A DNA stretch of 64,000 nt, taken from NCBI RefSeq assembly GCF_021295395.1, contig NZ_JAIWOU010000001.1:2299001-2363000 (forward strand), written 5' to 3'. The stretch comes from Komagataeibacter sp. FNDCR2. GTDB taxonomy: Bacteria > Pseudomonadota > Alphaproteobacteria > Acetobacterales > Acetobacteraceae. Position numbers and translations under genes: made by a program. This document shows positions 21,743 to 30,996 of the stretch, piece by piece; positions within the stretch are counted from its first letter, which is position 1; every line of letters begins with the position of its first letter. Below the pieces are notes generated by a model. It ran no database searches. It saw nothing but the letters and a program-made list of their open reading frames with translations, and was not told where the DNA came from.

Positions 21743-23548
21743 TTACTGGTCCATCTTCAGCGCGGCGAGGAAGGCGCTCTGCGGGATGTCGACCTTGCCG
21801 AACTGGCGCATGCGCTTTTTACCTTCCTTCTGCTTTTCCAGCAGTTTGCGCTTGCGCGAGATGTCGCCGCCATAACATTTGGCCGTCACGTCCTTGGACA
21901 TCGCGCCAATGGTCTCACGCGCGATGATGCGGCTGCCGATCGCCGCCTGCACCGCGATCTTGAACAACTGGCGCGGGATCAGTTCCTTGAGCTTGGCGCA
22001 GATGGAGCGCCCGCGTGTTTCGGCAGCCGAGCGATGGGCAATGAACGACAGCGCATCCACCGGCTCCTGATTGACCAGGATGGAAATGCGCACGAGGTCG
22101 CTCTCCTCATAACGGTCCATCTGGTAGTCAAAGCTGGCGTAACCGCGCGTTACCGATTTCAGCCGGTCGTAAAAGTCGAACACCACCTCGTTCAACGGCA
22201 GGCGATAGACGGCCATGGCCCGGTTGCCGACATAGGTCAGGTCTTCCTGCACGCCACGGCGCTCACTGCACAGGGTCAGCACCGCGCCCAGATATTCGTC
22301 CGGCACCATGATGGTGGCCTTGATCCACGGCTCCTCGATCTTCTCGATCAGGGAGGCGTCGGGCATGTCGGCGGGGTTGTGCAGTTCCTCCGTCGTGCCG
22401 TTGGTCAGTTCCATGCGGTACACAACCGACGGCGCGGTGGCGATCAGGTCCAGGTCGAACTCGCGGCTCAGGCGTTCCTGAATGATTTCGAGATGCAGCA
22501 GCCCAAGGAAGCCGCAGCGGAAACCGAAGCCAAGGGCGGCGGAGGTCTCGGCCTCGTAATGGAACGAGGCGTCATTCAGCCGCAGCTTGGCCAGACTGTC
22601 GCGCAGTTTCTCGAAATCATCGGCCACGACCGGATACAGCCCGCACCACACCACGGGAATGGAGGGCTTGAAGCCCGCCAGCGGGGCCTCGGCGGGGCGG
22701 CGGTCATCGGTCAGGGTGTCGCCCACGTTGGTGTCGGCCACGGTCTTGATGGCGGCGTTGATGTAGCCGATCTCACCGGGGCCGAGTTCGTCCACCGCTG
22801 TCATGCGCGGGGCGAATACGCCCACCTGATCGACCACATGCACCACGCCAGACGACATCATGCGAATGCGCATGCCGCGTTTGAGGCGGCCTTCCTTCAC
22901 ACGCACCAGCGTAATCACGCCCAGGTACGGATCGTACCAGCTATCCACCAGCAGCGCCTTGAGCGGGGCCGTGGCATCGCCCGTTGGCGGCGGCAGGCGC
23001 TTGACCAGGGCTTCCAGCACGGCTTCGATGTTCAGGCCGGTCTTGGCCGAAACCTCGACCGCGTCATCGGCGGGGATGCCGATCACCTCCTCGATCTGTT
23101 CCTTTACGCGCGGGCAGTCGGCGGCGGGCAGGTCCACCTTGTTCAGCACCGGCACGATCTCGTGGTTGGCGTCGATGGCCTGGTACACATTGGCCAGTGT
23201 CTGCGCCTCCACCCCCTGCGAGGCATCGACCACCAGCAGCGAGCCTTCGCACGCGGCCAGCGAGCGGCTGACCTCATAGGCGAAGTCGACATGGCCCGGC
23301 GTGTCCATAAGGTTCAGCACGTAGGTCTTGCCGTCTTCCGCCGGATAGGACAGGCGTACGGTCTGGGCCTTGATGGTGATGCCACGTTCACGTTCCAGAT
23401 CCATGTTGTCCAGAACCTGATTGGTCATTTCCCGCTGTGTCAGCGCGCCGCAGGCCTGGATCAGGCGGTCGGCCAGGGTGGATTTCCCATGGTCGATATG
23501 CGCGATGATCGAGAAATTGCGGATCAGGGAGAGGGGCGTGTCGGTCAT
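21743..23548 (-). CDS. lepA: Elongation factor 4 (LepA)
   Basis: The protein has 601 residues, the standard LepA length. This ribosome-bound GTPase affects back-translocation and initiation under stress. GTPase motifs are [17 protein letters not shown] (G1, ~15-30), [16 protein letters not shown] (G3, ~82-97) and [12 protein letters not shown] (G4, ~136-147). LepA-specific features are [18 protein letters not shown] (~375) and the C-terminal domain that runs to the end ([20 protein letters not shown]). It is a single-copy gene with no operon partner visible. Confidence 0.98.
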   Translation of the reverse strand: MTDTPLSLIRNFSIIAHIDHGKSTLADRLIQACGALTQREMTNQVLDNMDLERERGITIKAQTVRLSYPAEDGKTYVLNLMDTPGHVDFAYEVSRSLAACEGSLLVVDASQGVEAQTLANVYQAIDANHEIVPVLNKVDLPAADCPRVKEQIEEVIGIPADDAVEVSAKTGLNIEAVLEALVKRLPPPTGDATAPLKALLVDSWYDPYLGVITLVRVKEGRLKRGMRIRMMSSGVVHVVDQVGVFAPRMTAVDELGPGEIGYINAAIKTVADTNVGDTLTDDRRPAEAPLAGFKPSIPVVWCGLYPVVADDFEKLRDSLAKLRLNDASFHYEAETSAALGFGFRCGFLGLLHLEIIQERLSREFDLDLIATAPSVVYRMELTNGTTEELHNPADMPDASLIEKIEEPWIKATIMVPDEYLGAVLTLCSERRGVQEDLTYVGNRAMAVYRLPLNEVVFDFYDRLKSVTRGYASFDYQMDRYEESDLVRISILVNQEPVDALSFIAHRSAAETRGRSICAKLKELIPRQLFKIAVQAAIGSRIIARETIGAMSKDVTAKCYGGDISRKRKLLEKQKEGKKRMRQFGKVDIPQSAFLAALKMDQ

Positions 23549-23635
23549 GGGCGAGACATAGTGTAAAATCGGGAGAAAGTCAGCCGCTACCTGTCACGTC
23601 AGGGCGGAAAATATCACGGATGCCGTGAACGTGCG

Positions 23636-24307
23636 TTACATGCAGGCCATGGTGATGCGGTGGATGAGCGTGTTCCCGTCCACAACGATTTCCCTGTCGT
23701 CCATTCCGGCCAGGCCATGGATGCGGACAAGCTCGTGCAGCGGGGCGGTGACGGGGGCGTCATGCCAGCGGTCCGTCACCATGCCGCAGCAGGGCGCGCC
23801 ATGCGGGGTGTGAAGCAGCACGCGGTCGGACTGGCGGATCGCGGCGGTGGGCGAGATGATCAGCGTGCCCCCCTTGCGAAAGATCGGCTCCATGCAGTCA
23901 CTGTCCAGATGCACGGCATAGGAATGATGGTCCGCCATGCCGTGGAAGTCCCATTTTTCCCATGACCCGCCTTCCGGCAGGCCGGTTTCGTCAAACAGTC
24001 CAGTATGGGTCAGTTGGGAAAACGACACGATTTTCAGGTGGGCGTGATGGGCCTTGCCCCCCGTTTCAGGATCGTGATGGCCCGAGAGCAGGCGGCTGAA
24101 CCCCTCGAATGAGATGCCCGTGGCCGACAGGGTGCGCGCAAGGCTTTCCGTTCCCGGCCAGCGCGGGCGACCGGCGGGCGTGATCCGTTTGGAGGGATTG
24201 AAGGTCGTGCTGTCCAGCCCCGCCGCGCGCGCAAGGCCGGAAGGGGTCAGTCCCCGTTCGGCGGCCAGGCGGTCCAGGGCGCGCCAGATATCGGTATGGC
24301 TGATCAT
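23636..24307 (-). CDS. XRE/S24-type regulator lacking the catalytic Ser-Lys pair
   Basis: The protein has 223 residues. An N-terminal HTH (LTPSGLARAAGLDSTTFNPS, ~20-40) and a C-terminal S24 fold (~110-215) match LexA/CI-like repressors. In active members the nucleophile lies in G-D-S-M; here the matching text is SDCMEPIFRKGGTLIISP (~135), with Cys for Ser. The general-base Lys expected in the next strand is absent (GAPCCGMVTDR). It is therefore probably unable to cleave itself and not a SOS switch, unless Cys can act as nucleophile. Its start overlaps the 97-aa gene upstream by four bases. Confidence 0.8.
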   Translation of the reverse strand: MISHTDIWRALDRLAAERGLTPSGLARAAGLDSTTFNPSKRITPAGRPRWPGTESLARTLSATGISFEGFSRLLSGHHDPETGGKAHHAHLKIVSFSQLTHTGLFDETGLPEGGSWEKWDFHGMADHHSYAVHLDSDCMEPIFRKGGTLIISPTAAIRQSDRVLLHTPHGAPCCGMVTDRWHDAPVTAPLHELVRIHGLAGMDDREIVVDGNTLIHRITMACM

Positions 24308-24597
24308 GTCGGCAATTTCAGTATTTCGGTCCGGTGGCGGGCATGGCCCTGTTCGGTCATGGCGAATCGCTGGTTATGGTCTGTCCGGGCCAGTCCCATG
24401 CCTTCCAGCCGGCGCAGGCAGGGGTCATCGCGCAGGCCGGTGGGGCGGCCGTTGTTTCCGCTCAGTTTCAGCCGGTGCAGCGCGCTACGGCAGCATGTTT
24501 CAAGATAGGGTTCATTCCACATGGGGCAGGGACCGCTAAGGAACGGGTAACGGCGCCGTCGCTGTGTCACGACAGGCCGTAACGTGGGTTCAGGCAT
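24304..24597 (-). CDS. Small winged-helix-like protein
   Basis: The frame has 97 residues; an internal ATG at 24522 (MWNEPYLET) would give 72. The second half, DDPCLRRLEGMGLARTDHNQ followed by RFAMTEQGHARH, reads like the recognition helix and wing of a small winged-helix protein. Its stop overlaps the start of the S24-type regulator (ATGA), so the two are likely a regulator pair in one transcript. No family name can be given, and the N-terminal part is uncertain. Confidence 0.6.
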   Translation of the reverse strand: MPEPTLRPVVTQRRRRYPFLSGPCPMWNEPYLETCCRSALHRLKLSGNNGRPTGLRDDPCLRRLEGMGLARTDHNQRFAMTEQGHARHRTEILKLPT

Positions 24598-24830
24598 GGC
24601 CGGGCGGGTGTGCTGGCGTATGGTTTAACGGGGCCGGCGCGGGGTGTCCACCACGTGGGGTGGTGTCCCCTGCGCCTGTATGGAGGGTGGCATGTGCTGT
24701 GTGCCCTACGATTTTGGAAACGGGTTATTATATCTTTTCACGAACATGGCGCATTGTCATATTTCTGACCCGGATGTGATACATGTTTCGGTAAAGTGCA
24801 TGTAGAAATCCATTTTCCAAGGCAGTGTTT

Positions 24831-25337
24831 ATGAAATTTCGGGAATATATTCTTGTTCTGTCCCTGGCCGGGGCCTCTGTCCTTCCTGCCGCCAGCGCAC
24901 TGGCGGCGGATTGCAACAGCAGCCAGAATACACCCAAATGGGATGTGCTTGACCGCGCGGCACAGGCCGGGGACTGCGCGAACAGTCGCCTCCAGTCCTA
25001 TGACAACAGTGTCACGCAACGCGAACAGCAGTTGAAGGATGGCCCGCAGAACCTGCGCAAGGACTATGATGACAAGGTGAACAACCTGCGTCAGGATACC
25101 GTGGGCCGGTGGGACAGCGCCCGTGATGCCGAAGAGCAGAAGCTGACGGACGGGCGCGCGCGTGTGGACCAGACGATCCAGAACGGCCGTGACCGTCTCG
25201 ATGCGATTCGTAATGCGCCCAAGAACCGGCTGGACTCGCTGCGCAATGCCGGGAACGCGGAACGCCAGCGCTGGGATACCCTGAAAAACCAGACCGGATC
25301 CGATGTCAGCAACTTCCTGGGCGGCAACGGCCAGTAA
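24831..25337 (+). CDS. Secreted coiled-coil protein
   Basis: The protein has 168 residues from the ATG at 24831 (AAGG eight bases upstream); a GTG two codons earlier is possible. Residues 1-26 are a signal peptide ending ASALAA-D. The mature part has two Cys early (C at the DCNSS and GDCANS sites, likely a disulfide), then a long polar helix rich in Asp, Arg, Gln and Asn with repeats such as RLDAIRNAP and RLDSLRNAG. It probably lives in the periplasm or outer membrane. The function is unknown. Confidence 0.72.
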   Translation: MKFREYILVLSLAGASVLPAASALAADCNSSQNTPKWDVLDRAAQAGDCANSRLQSYDNSVTQREQQLKDGPQNLRKDYDDKVNNLRQDTVGRWDSARDAEEQKLTDGRARVDQTIQNGRDRLDAIRNAPKNRLDSLRNAGNAERQRWDTLKNQTGSDVSNFLGGNGQ

Positions 25338-25347
25338 GGCGGAAGGA

Positions 25348-25367
25348 CCGGTGCCTGCGGGCACCGG
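25348..25367. terminator. Shared hairpin between convergent genes
   Basis: CCGGTGCC (25348-25355) pairs perfectly with GGCACCGG (25360-25367) across a TGCG loop. It lies between the stops of the convergent secreted-protein genes. No U-tract follows in either direction, so termination may be weak or factor-assisted. Confidence 0.55.
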
Positions 25368-25385
25368 CCAACTCCTCCCTCATCC

Positions 25386-26135
25386 CTAATCGGCCGTCAC
25401 CGTCAGCCCGAAGGGCTGCGGGGCCTGCCCCTTCGGCCCGGGGGCGACCTGCAGCAGGTAAAGATCATCATGCAGGACGAGCCAGGCCTGCGCGTTGCCG
25501 GGTTGCGCAAGGCGGGGGTCGATCACGCGCAGGACCGGATTGCCCTGTATGGCGTCCAGCCGCGCCGTAACCTTTTCCCCCCGATGCAGCCCGATGCGAT
25601 AGATGCAGGTCGCGCCATGCTCAAGCGTCGCCTGCCACTGGAGCTTCGCACCAGGCTGCAGATCCTGCGGCGGATTGCAGAAGGGCGGGACATTTCCCAT
25701 GTTTTCCAGCAGGGTGCGTACATCCGCGGGCTTGGTAATGGGTGTGGGGCCGAACCCGTAAAGTGAAAGCTGACCGGGGTTCACGATCCCCACGGTCATG
25801 TTGCGGCCCGTACGATCGACAAGCAGCCATGCGATGCTGCTTCCGCCCTCATGCTGCCTGTTTCCCGTCATGAACACGATGTCGCCAATAGGCTGGAGCG
25901 GGCTTGCGACCTGCATGTTCCGCAGGAAGTCGGCATATTGCGGGCCAAGCTCCTGTTTCAGCACGATGGCCAGCGGGCCCGCGCCAAACAGGTTGGTGTC
26001 GGTGGCGTAACGCCCGGTGGCGGTGGCGAGCTGGGCCGCCAGCGCGGTATCGGCCGCCCTGGCGGGCCGGTCCGTGGCGGTGCAGAGGGCGAGCAGGCCG
26101 ACAAGGCCCAGGGCGGAGCGGGATATGTTCAGCAC
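25386..26135 (-). CDS. Secreted protein of unknown function
   Basis: A GTG start at 26135 (AAGG eight bases upstream) gives 249 residues; the frame opens at 26168. A signal peptide ends near RPARAAD. The mature protein has GDIVFMTGNRQHEGGSSIAW, VDRTGRNMTVGIVNPGQLSL and two Cys (FCNPP, ATCIYRIG) that may form a disulfide. It looks like a soluble periplasmic alpha/beta protein. No catalytic motif or family was recognised. It is convergent with the secreted coiled-coil protein. Confidence 0.7.
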   Translation of the reverse strand: MLNISRSALGLVGLLALCTATDRPARAADTALAAQLATATGRYATDTNLFGAGPLAIVLKQELGPQYADFLRNMQVASPLQPIGDIVFMTGNRQHEGGSSIAWLLVDRTGRNMTVGIVNPGQLSLYGFGPTPITKPADVRTLLENMGNVPPFCNPPQDLQPGAKLQWQATLEHGATCIYRIGLHRGEKVTARLDAIQGNPVLRVIDPRLAQPGNAQAWLVLHDDLYLLQVAPGPKGQAPQPFGLTVTAD

Positions 26136-26159
26136 GGGCAGACCTTTTTCCTGAGCACA

Positions 26160-26188
26160 TAAAAACATGCCCGGCAGTGCCGGGCATG
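26160..26188 (-). terminator. Rho-independent terminator of the DEAD-box helicase gene
   Basis: CATGCCCGGC (26166-26175) and GCCGGGCATG (26179-26188) form a perfect 10-bp stem with a 3-base loop. Read on the minus strand it is followed by TTTTTA (26165-26160). It lies 40 bp after the helicase stop. Confidence 0.85.
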
Positions 26189-26229
26189 AATGAAACGCTC
26201 AGTTACGTGTCGGGTTTCTGCCCACGGAC

Positions 26230-27996
26230 TCAGGAGCGGGGCCGCTTGCGCGAGGACGCGCCGCTGCGCGGCGGCCCACCGAACCCGCCGGGACGGCTGC
26301 CACCGCCGCCGGGCTTGCGCGCGAACGGCCGGGGGCCACCACGCGGCGGGCCGCTGCGGCGGGCAGGGCCACCGGCGGGCGCGCTGGCGGGCGTGATCTG
26401 GACTTCATCATTCTCGATCGAGGCGATGCACGAGCGGAATTTCTCGGTGGAATCCGGCGTGATCTCGAACAGGGTCTGGGTATCGTTGATGCGGATGGCG
26501 CCAATATCCGCCTTACGCACGCCACCCAGGCGGCAGATCAGCGGGATCAGCCATTTCGGGTCGGCCTTGTCCTGCCGGCCGACGCTCATGGCGAACCATG
26601 CGCCCGGCTCGCTGCTCGCGTAGCTCTCACGCGGGGGGCGGGGCGTGCCTTCACGGCCTTCACGCATGGGGCGCGGCGCATCGGGCGTGATATGGCGCAC
26701 ATTTTCCGGCGCGGGCAGGCGGGCGCGATACATCTGGAGCAGGGCGGCGGCAAGCTGCTCACTGGTGCGGCCTTCAACAAGCTGGCCAACCAGCTCCGCA
26801 TCCGCCTCACTCACGTCCTGCGTCAGGGCGGGGTCCGCCAGCAGGCGCCTGGCATCCTGCGCGCGGATCTCGGCCGCCGTGGGCACGCCCGACCAGCTTG
26901 CCGTGATCTTCGCGCCCTGCATCAGGCGTTCGGCCCGTCGGCGCTGCGACATCGGGACCATCAGCACGCACACGCCCTTGCGCCCCGCGCGGCCCGTGCG
27001 GCCCGAACGGTGCAGCAGGGTGGCCGGATCGGTCGGCAGGGTGGCGTGGACAACCAGCGCGAGTGCCGGAATGTCGATGCCACGGGCCGCGACATCGGTC
27101 GCGACGCAGACATTGGCCTGGCCCTTGCGTAGGCTGTCGATGGCGCGGGTACGCTCGTTCTGCCCCAGTTCACCCGACAGGGCGACGGAGGAGAAACCGC
27201 GCTCCACCAGCGCGGCCTGCATGTGGCGCACCATCTCACGCGTGGCGCAGAACACCATGGTGGTCTGGCTGTCCGTATAGCGCAGGACGTTCACCACGGC
27301 GGGGATCAGTTCACGGGCATCGGCCACCACGGCGCGGTATTCGATGTCGGCATGCTGCTTCGCGCCCGACAGGGTGTCGATACGCACCGCGTCGTTCTGG
27401 TAGCGCCGGGCCAGGGAGGCGATTTCCTTGGCGATCGTGGCGGAGAACAGCAGCGTGCGCCGGGTCTTGGGCATGGCGTCGAGCAGTTGCTCAAGCTCGT
27501 CACGGAAGCCGAGGTCGAGCATCTCGTCCGCTTCGTCCAGCACGACCACACGCAGGTCAGACATGTCCAGCCGCCCGCGCGACTGGTGGTCGCACAGCCG
27601 CCCCGGCGTGCCGACCACGATATGCGCGCCAAGCTGGAGGGCGCGGGCTTCACGCCGCGCGTCCATGCCCCCGATGCACGATACGATCCGCCCGCCCGCC
27701 GGGGCGTACAGCCACGTCAGTTCGCGCGTGACCTGCATGGCGAGTTCGCGCGTGGGCGCGATGATGACGGCCAGCGGCGGGCCCGCCGGGCCAAAATGCT
27801 CGGCGCCGCCAAGCAGGGTGTCGGCCATGGCCAGACCGAAGGCAACGGTCTTGCCGGAGCCGGTCTGGGCGGAAACGAGCAGGTCGCGCCCTTCGGCGGC
27901 GACATCCAGGACAGCTTTCTGGACGGGAGTCGGGGCATCATACCCACGCTCGTCCAGCGCGCGTTGCAGGGCGGGGTGGGTTTCGGGAAACGGCAT
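26230..27996 (-). CDS. DEAD-box RNA helicase with DbpA-type domain and Gly/Arg tail
   Basis: The protein has 588 residues from the ATG at 27996; the frame extends to 28068 but only MPFPETHPALQRAL onward looks like the family. It unwinds structured RNA, probably in ribosome assembly or cold adaptation. Motifs in order are Q (APTPVQ), I (AQTGSGKT), Ia (PTRELA), Ib (TPGRL), II (LDEADEML), III (SAT), V (ATDVAARGIDIP) and VI (HRSGRTGRAG). A DbpA-like RNA-binding domain occupies ~residues 465-535 (GGVRKADIGAIRINDTQTLF), and a basic Gly/Pro/Arg tail ends the protein. Confidence 0.94.
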   Translation of the reverse strand: MPFPETHPALQRALDERGYDAPTPVQKAVLDVAAEGRDLLVSAQTGSGKTVAFGLAMADTLLGGAEHFGPAGPPLAVIIAPTRELAMQVTRELTWLYAPAGGRIVSCIGGMDARREARALQLGAHIVVGTPGRLCDHQSRGRLDMSDLRVVVLDEADEMLDLGFRDELEQLLDAMPKTRRTLLFSATIAKEIASLARRYQNDAVRIDTLSGAKQHADIEYRAVVADARELIPAVVNVLRYTDSQTTMVFCATREMVRHMQAALVERGFSSVALSGELGQNERTRAIDSLRKGQANVCVATDVAARGIDIPALALVVHATLPTDPATLLHRSGRTGRAGRKGVCVLMVPMSQRRRAERLMQGAKITASWSGVPTAAEIRAQDARRLLADPALTQDVSEADAELVGQLVEGRTSEQLAAALLQMYRARLPAPENVRHITPDAPRPMREGREGTPRPPRESYASSEPGAWFAMSVGRQDKADPKWLIPLICRLGGVRKADIGAIRINDTQTLFEITPDSTEKFRSCIASIENDEVQITPASAPAGGPARRSGPPRGGPRPFARKPGGGGSRPGGFGGPPRSGASSRKRPRS

Positions 27997-28162
27997 ATAT
28001 CGGGCAATCCGGACAGAACATGAAGAACACAGGCGACGCAGGAAGGAAACTGGCCGCCGGCCGTTCATGCGTCAGGGGAGAAGGCCGGTGCATAAAGAAG
28101 GATTGCCCCAAAAGCCAGAAATAATAATGGGCGGCCTGTTTTGCTCCCCCTGTCCGTGTTGT

Positions 28163-29149
28163 TCAGGGCACCAGTACGGCCGCCCCCTCGAAGCGCCCGT
28201 TGCGCAGGTCATCAAGCGCCCTGTTGGCTTCGCGCAGCGGATAGGGGGTTGTCGTGGTGCGGATTCCCACGCGCGGCGCGAGTTCAAGGAAATCGATGCC
28301 ATCCTGCCGTGTCAGGTTCGCAACCGAGACGATCTGGCGTTCCTCCCATAACAGGTCATAGGAAAAGGCGGGGATTTCACTCATATGGATACCGGCGCAG
28401 ACCACGCGCCCCGCCTTGTGCACGGCCTTGAGCGCTGCGGGCACCAGCGCGCCCACGGGGGCGAATATGATGGTGGCGTCAAGCTGTTCGGGCGGGGTCT
28501 CGTCCGATCCGCCCGCCCAGACCGCCCCCAGGTTGCGGGCGAATTCCTGCGTTTTCGTATCCCCCGGCCGGGTGAAGGCATAGACCGAGCGGCCCTGCCA
28601 TATCGCCACCTGCGCGATGATATGGGCGGCGGCCCCGAAGCCGTACAGCCCGATGCGCCGCGCCTGTGTGCCCGCCATGACCAGTGAGCGCCAGCCGATC
28701 AGCCCCGCGCACAGCAGCGGCGCCATGGCGACGTCATCATCGCCCTCTGGCAGCGGAAAGGTGAAATGCGCGTCCGCCACCGCCATCGTGGCATAGCCGC
28801 CATCACGCGTGTAGCCGGTGAACAGCGGGTGGTCGCACAGGTTCTCGTGCTGGGTCTCGCAGTAATGGCAGCAGCCGCAGGTATGCCCAAGCCATGGTAT
28901 GCCCACGCGCTGGCCCAGCTTCAGGTCGGTCACGCCGGGGCCGATGGCGTCGATCCGGCCCACGATTTCGTGCCCCGGTGTCAGCGCATGACCGGGAAAC
29001 GGCAGGTCCGCGTCAACCACATGCAGGTCCGTGCGGCATACGCCGCAGGCCCCGACCTTGACCCGGATCTGCCCGTGCCCCGGTTCCGGGTCGGGCAGTT
29101 CGGTCCATTGCAGGGGGGTATGGGGGGCAAGCAGTCGCATTGCGTACAT
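28163..29149 (-). CDS. Zinc-dependent alcohol dehydrogenase family protein
   Basis: The protein has 328 residues, an NAD(P)-dependent medium-chain dehydrogenase. The catalytic zinc site is seen in GACGVCRTDLHVVD (~33-46) and TPGHEIVGRI (~57-66). The four-Cys structural zinc loop is CGCCHYCETQHENLC (~95-110). The Rossmann part is less canonical (IGLYGFGAAAHII, ~165). The pattern resembles AdhP-like alcohol dehydrogenases, which in acetic acid bacteria may oxidise or reduce small alcohols. It is monocistronic, with RidA and COG3146 genes upstream on the same strand. Confidence 0.88.
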   Translation of the reverse strand: MYAMRLLAPHTPLQWTELPDPEPGHGQIRVKVGACGVCRTDLHVVDADLPFPGHALTPGHEIVGRIDAIGPGVTDLKLGQRVGIPWLGHTCGCCHYCETQHENLCDHPLFTGYTRDGGYATMAVADAHFTFPLPEGDDDVAMAPLLCAGLIGWRSLVMAGTQARRIGLYGFGAAAHIIAQVAIWQGRSVYAFTRPGDTKTQEFARNLGAVWAGGSDETPPEQLDATIIFAPVGALVPAALKAVHKAGRVVCAGIHMSEIPAFSYDLLWEERQIVSVANLTRQDGIDFLELAPRVGIRTTTTPYPLREANRALDDLRNGRFEGAAVLVP

Positions 29150-29254
29150 GGTCCGGTCCTTGGGCTATCGGCGCGGCCTGTCGGTCGCCAGTGCAGTCGA
29201 TATGTAAATATCATGCCCGCGGGACCACGCGGCATGACATGCATCATCGTGTTA

Positions 29255-30394
29255 TCACAACGCGGTGCGGTAGGGGGTCAGGGCATCAAGCGCGGGGAGT
29301 TCGGCCTCTATCGCGGCGCGCTCGCGCTCAAGAAAATCACCAACGGCCGCCCGCAGGCCGGGATGGGCAATCCAGTGCGCGGAATGGGTCAGGCAGGGGC
29401 GGTAGCCGCGCTGGAGCTTGTGTTCGCCCTGTGCGCCGGCCTCCACCCGCTTCAGCCCGTGGGCGATGGCGAAGTCGATGGCCTGATAATAGCACAGTTC
29501 AAAATGCAGGAACGGCCAGTCGCCCTCCAGCCGCCCCCAGTTGCGCCCGTACAGCGCATCACGCCCCATGAGGTTGAGCGCACCGGCTACGGGGGTGTCG
29601 CCCTGCATTGCGACCATGAGCACCACCCTGTCCCCCAGCCGTTCCGACAACAGGCGGAAAAACGTGGGCTGGAGATAGGCCCGCCCCCATTTGCGGTCCA
29701 CGGTGGAGAGGTAGAACTCATAAAACCGGCGCCACAGGGCGGGGGTGATCTCCGCGCCGCGATAGGTCTGGAAGCTCAGCCCGCAGGCCTGGGCGTCGCG
29801 CCGTTCACGCCGGATGGCCTTGCGCTTGCGCGAAGCGAGGGTGTCGAGAAAATCGTCGAAGGTGGCGTAACCCTCATTGTCCCAGTGGTACTGCACGCCC
29901 AGGCGTTGCAGCCATCCATTGCGGCCCAGCAGGTCATATTCATGGCCGGTGCAGAACGTGACATGGACGGAGGACAGCCCCAGCTCCCCGCAGGCCTGGC
30001 GCAACGCGCGCGCGGCCATCTGGCGCAGCGCGTCGGCATCAGGGGCATCGGCATGCACCAGAAGGCGCGGCCCCGGTACGGGTGAAAAGGGAACGGCCAC
30101 CTGGAGCTTGGGGTAATATTCGCCGCCCGCGCGCGCGAAAGCCTGCGCCCATTGCTGGTCGAACACGTATTCGCCAAAGGAATGGCTCTTGGCATAGAAC
30201 GGGGCCACCGCCAGCAGGCGGCCGGCGGCGTCACGCATGGCCAGGTGCTGGGGCATCCACCCGGCATCGGGGCTGGCGGATCCGCTATCCTCCAGCGCCG
30301 AGAGAAAGGCGTGGCTGACGAAGGGGTTGTCGTCGCCCGCGCAGCCATCCCATTCCCGCGCCGGGATTTCGGCTATCGCGCGGTGCAGGGTCAT
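29255..30394 (-). CDS. GNAT-fold protein, COG3146 (DUF482) family
   Basis: The protein has 379 residues from the ATG at 30394; a start five codons earlier is possible. The family signature is clear: IAEIPAREWDGCAGDDNPFV, SHAFLSALEDSGS, then FGEYVFDQQWAQAF and KRKAIRRERRDAQACGLSF (~200). The second half resembles FemAB/GNAT acyl transfer domains (VAGALNLMGRDALYGRNWG; FELCYYQAIDFAIAHGLKRV). The family is annotated as putative acyltransferase or peptidoglycan-related, without a proven reaction. It is widespread in alphaproteobacteria. Confidence 0.85.
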   Translation of the reverse strand: MTLHRAIAEIPAREWDGCAGDDNPFVSHAFLSALEDSGSASPDAGWMPQHLAMRDAAGRLLAVAPFYAKSHSFGEYVFDQQWAQAFARAGGEYYPKLQVAVPFSPVPGPRLLVHADAPDADALRQMAARALRQACGELGLSSVHVTFCTGHEYDLLGRNGWLQRLGVQYHWDNEGYATFDDFLDTLASRKRKAIRRERRDAQACGLSFQTYRGAEITPALWRRFYEFYLSTVDRKWGRAYLQPTFFRLLSERLGDRVVLMVAMQGDTPVAGALNLMGRDALYGRNWGRLEGDWPFLHFELCYYQAIDFAIAHGLKRVEAGAQGEHKLQRGYRPCLTHSAHWIAHPGLRAAVGDFLERERAAIEAELPALDALTPYRTAL

Positions 30395-30486
30395 GATGGG
30401 GCCGGTCATGACCGGCGCACCGGGGGGCGGGCCGTGCGGGGCGGTTGGATCATGACGGGCTCCCTTGCGTCGGTGTGGCTGGGGTC

Positions 30487-30954
30487 TCAGCCTATTTCGA
30501 ACAGGCCTTCCACTTCCACCGCCGAATCAAGCGGGAGCGAGGGCACGCCCACGGTGGACCGGGCATGGCGGCCCACCTCCCCGAAAACCGCCACCGCCAG
30601 GTCGGAAGCCCCGTTCATGACCGTGGCATGCTGCGTGAAGTCCGGCGTGCAGGCAATGAACCCGCCCAGCCGCACCACCCGCCGCACGCGCGACAGGTCG
30701 CCAATGGTGGCCTTCACCTGCGCGATCACATTGATCATGCTGTAGCGCGCGGCCTCGACCGCCAGTTCCACCGCAACGGTGTCGCCCAGCTTGCCGGTTG
30801 TCAGCAGCTTGCCGTCAACCAGCGGCAACTGCCCCGAGACCGTCAGCATGGACCCGCTGAGCACGGCCGTCACGTAATTCGCCACGGGCGTGGCCGGTGT
30901 GGGCAGCACGATGCCAAGCTGCTTGAGGCGCTGTTCGGGGGTTTTGTCAGGCAT
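30487..30954 (-). CDS. RidA/YjgF-family protein
   Basis: The protein has 155 residues; the start at 30954 is preferred over 30963. Classical RidA hydrolyses reactive enamine/imine intermediates; this longer variant belongs to a subgroup with an N-terminal extension (RLKQLGIVLPTPATPVANYV). The typical closing segment TVGVPSLPLDSAVEVEGLFE contains the expected acidic residue. The Arg that binds the substrate carboxylate in archetypal RidA is not obvious (it should precede the VGVP box: HARSTVGV, so RS may serve). It may have a different substrate. Confidence 0.85.
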   Translation of the reverse strand: MPDKTPEQRLKQLGIVLPTPATPVANYVTAVLSGSMLTVSGQLPLVDGKLLTTGKLGDTVAVELAVEAARYSMINVIAQVKATIGDLSRVRRVVRLGGFIACTPDFTQHATVMNGASDLAVAVFGEVGRHARSTVGVPSLPLDSAVEVEGLFEIG

Positions 30955-30996
30955 CACGGTCATCCTTGTATCTGGGGCGGTCGGGCGGGGCCGGTA

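Noticed and set aside
22034-23566. A 510-codon open frame antisense to lepA
   Set aside because: It mirrors a highly conserved gene in GC-rich DNA. The reverse frame is rich in His/Gln/Arg and shows no motif, as expected of a shadow.
28766-30085. A 439-codon rightward frame over the alcohol dehydrogenase and COG3146 genes
   Set aside because: It crosses two real leftward genes and their spacer and lacks recognisable protein character.
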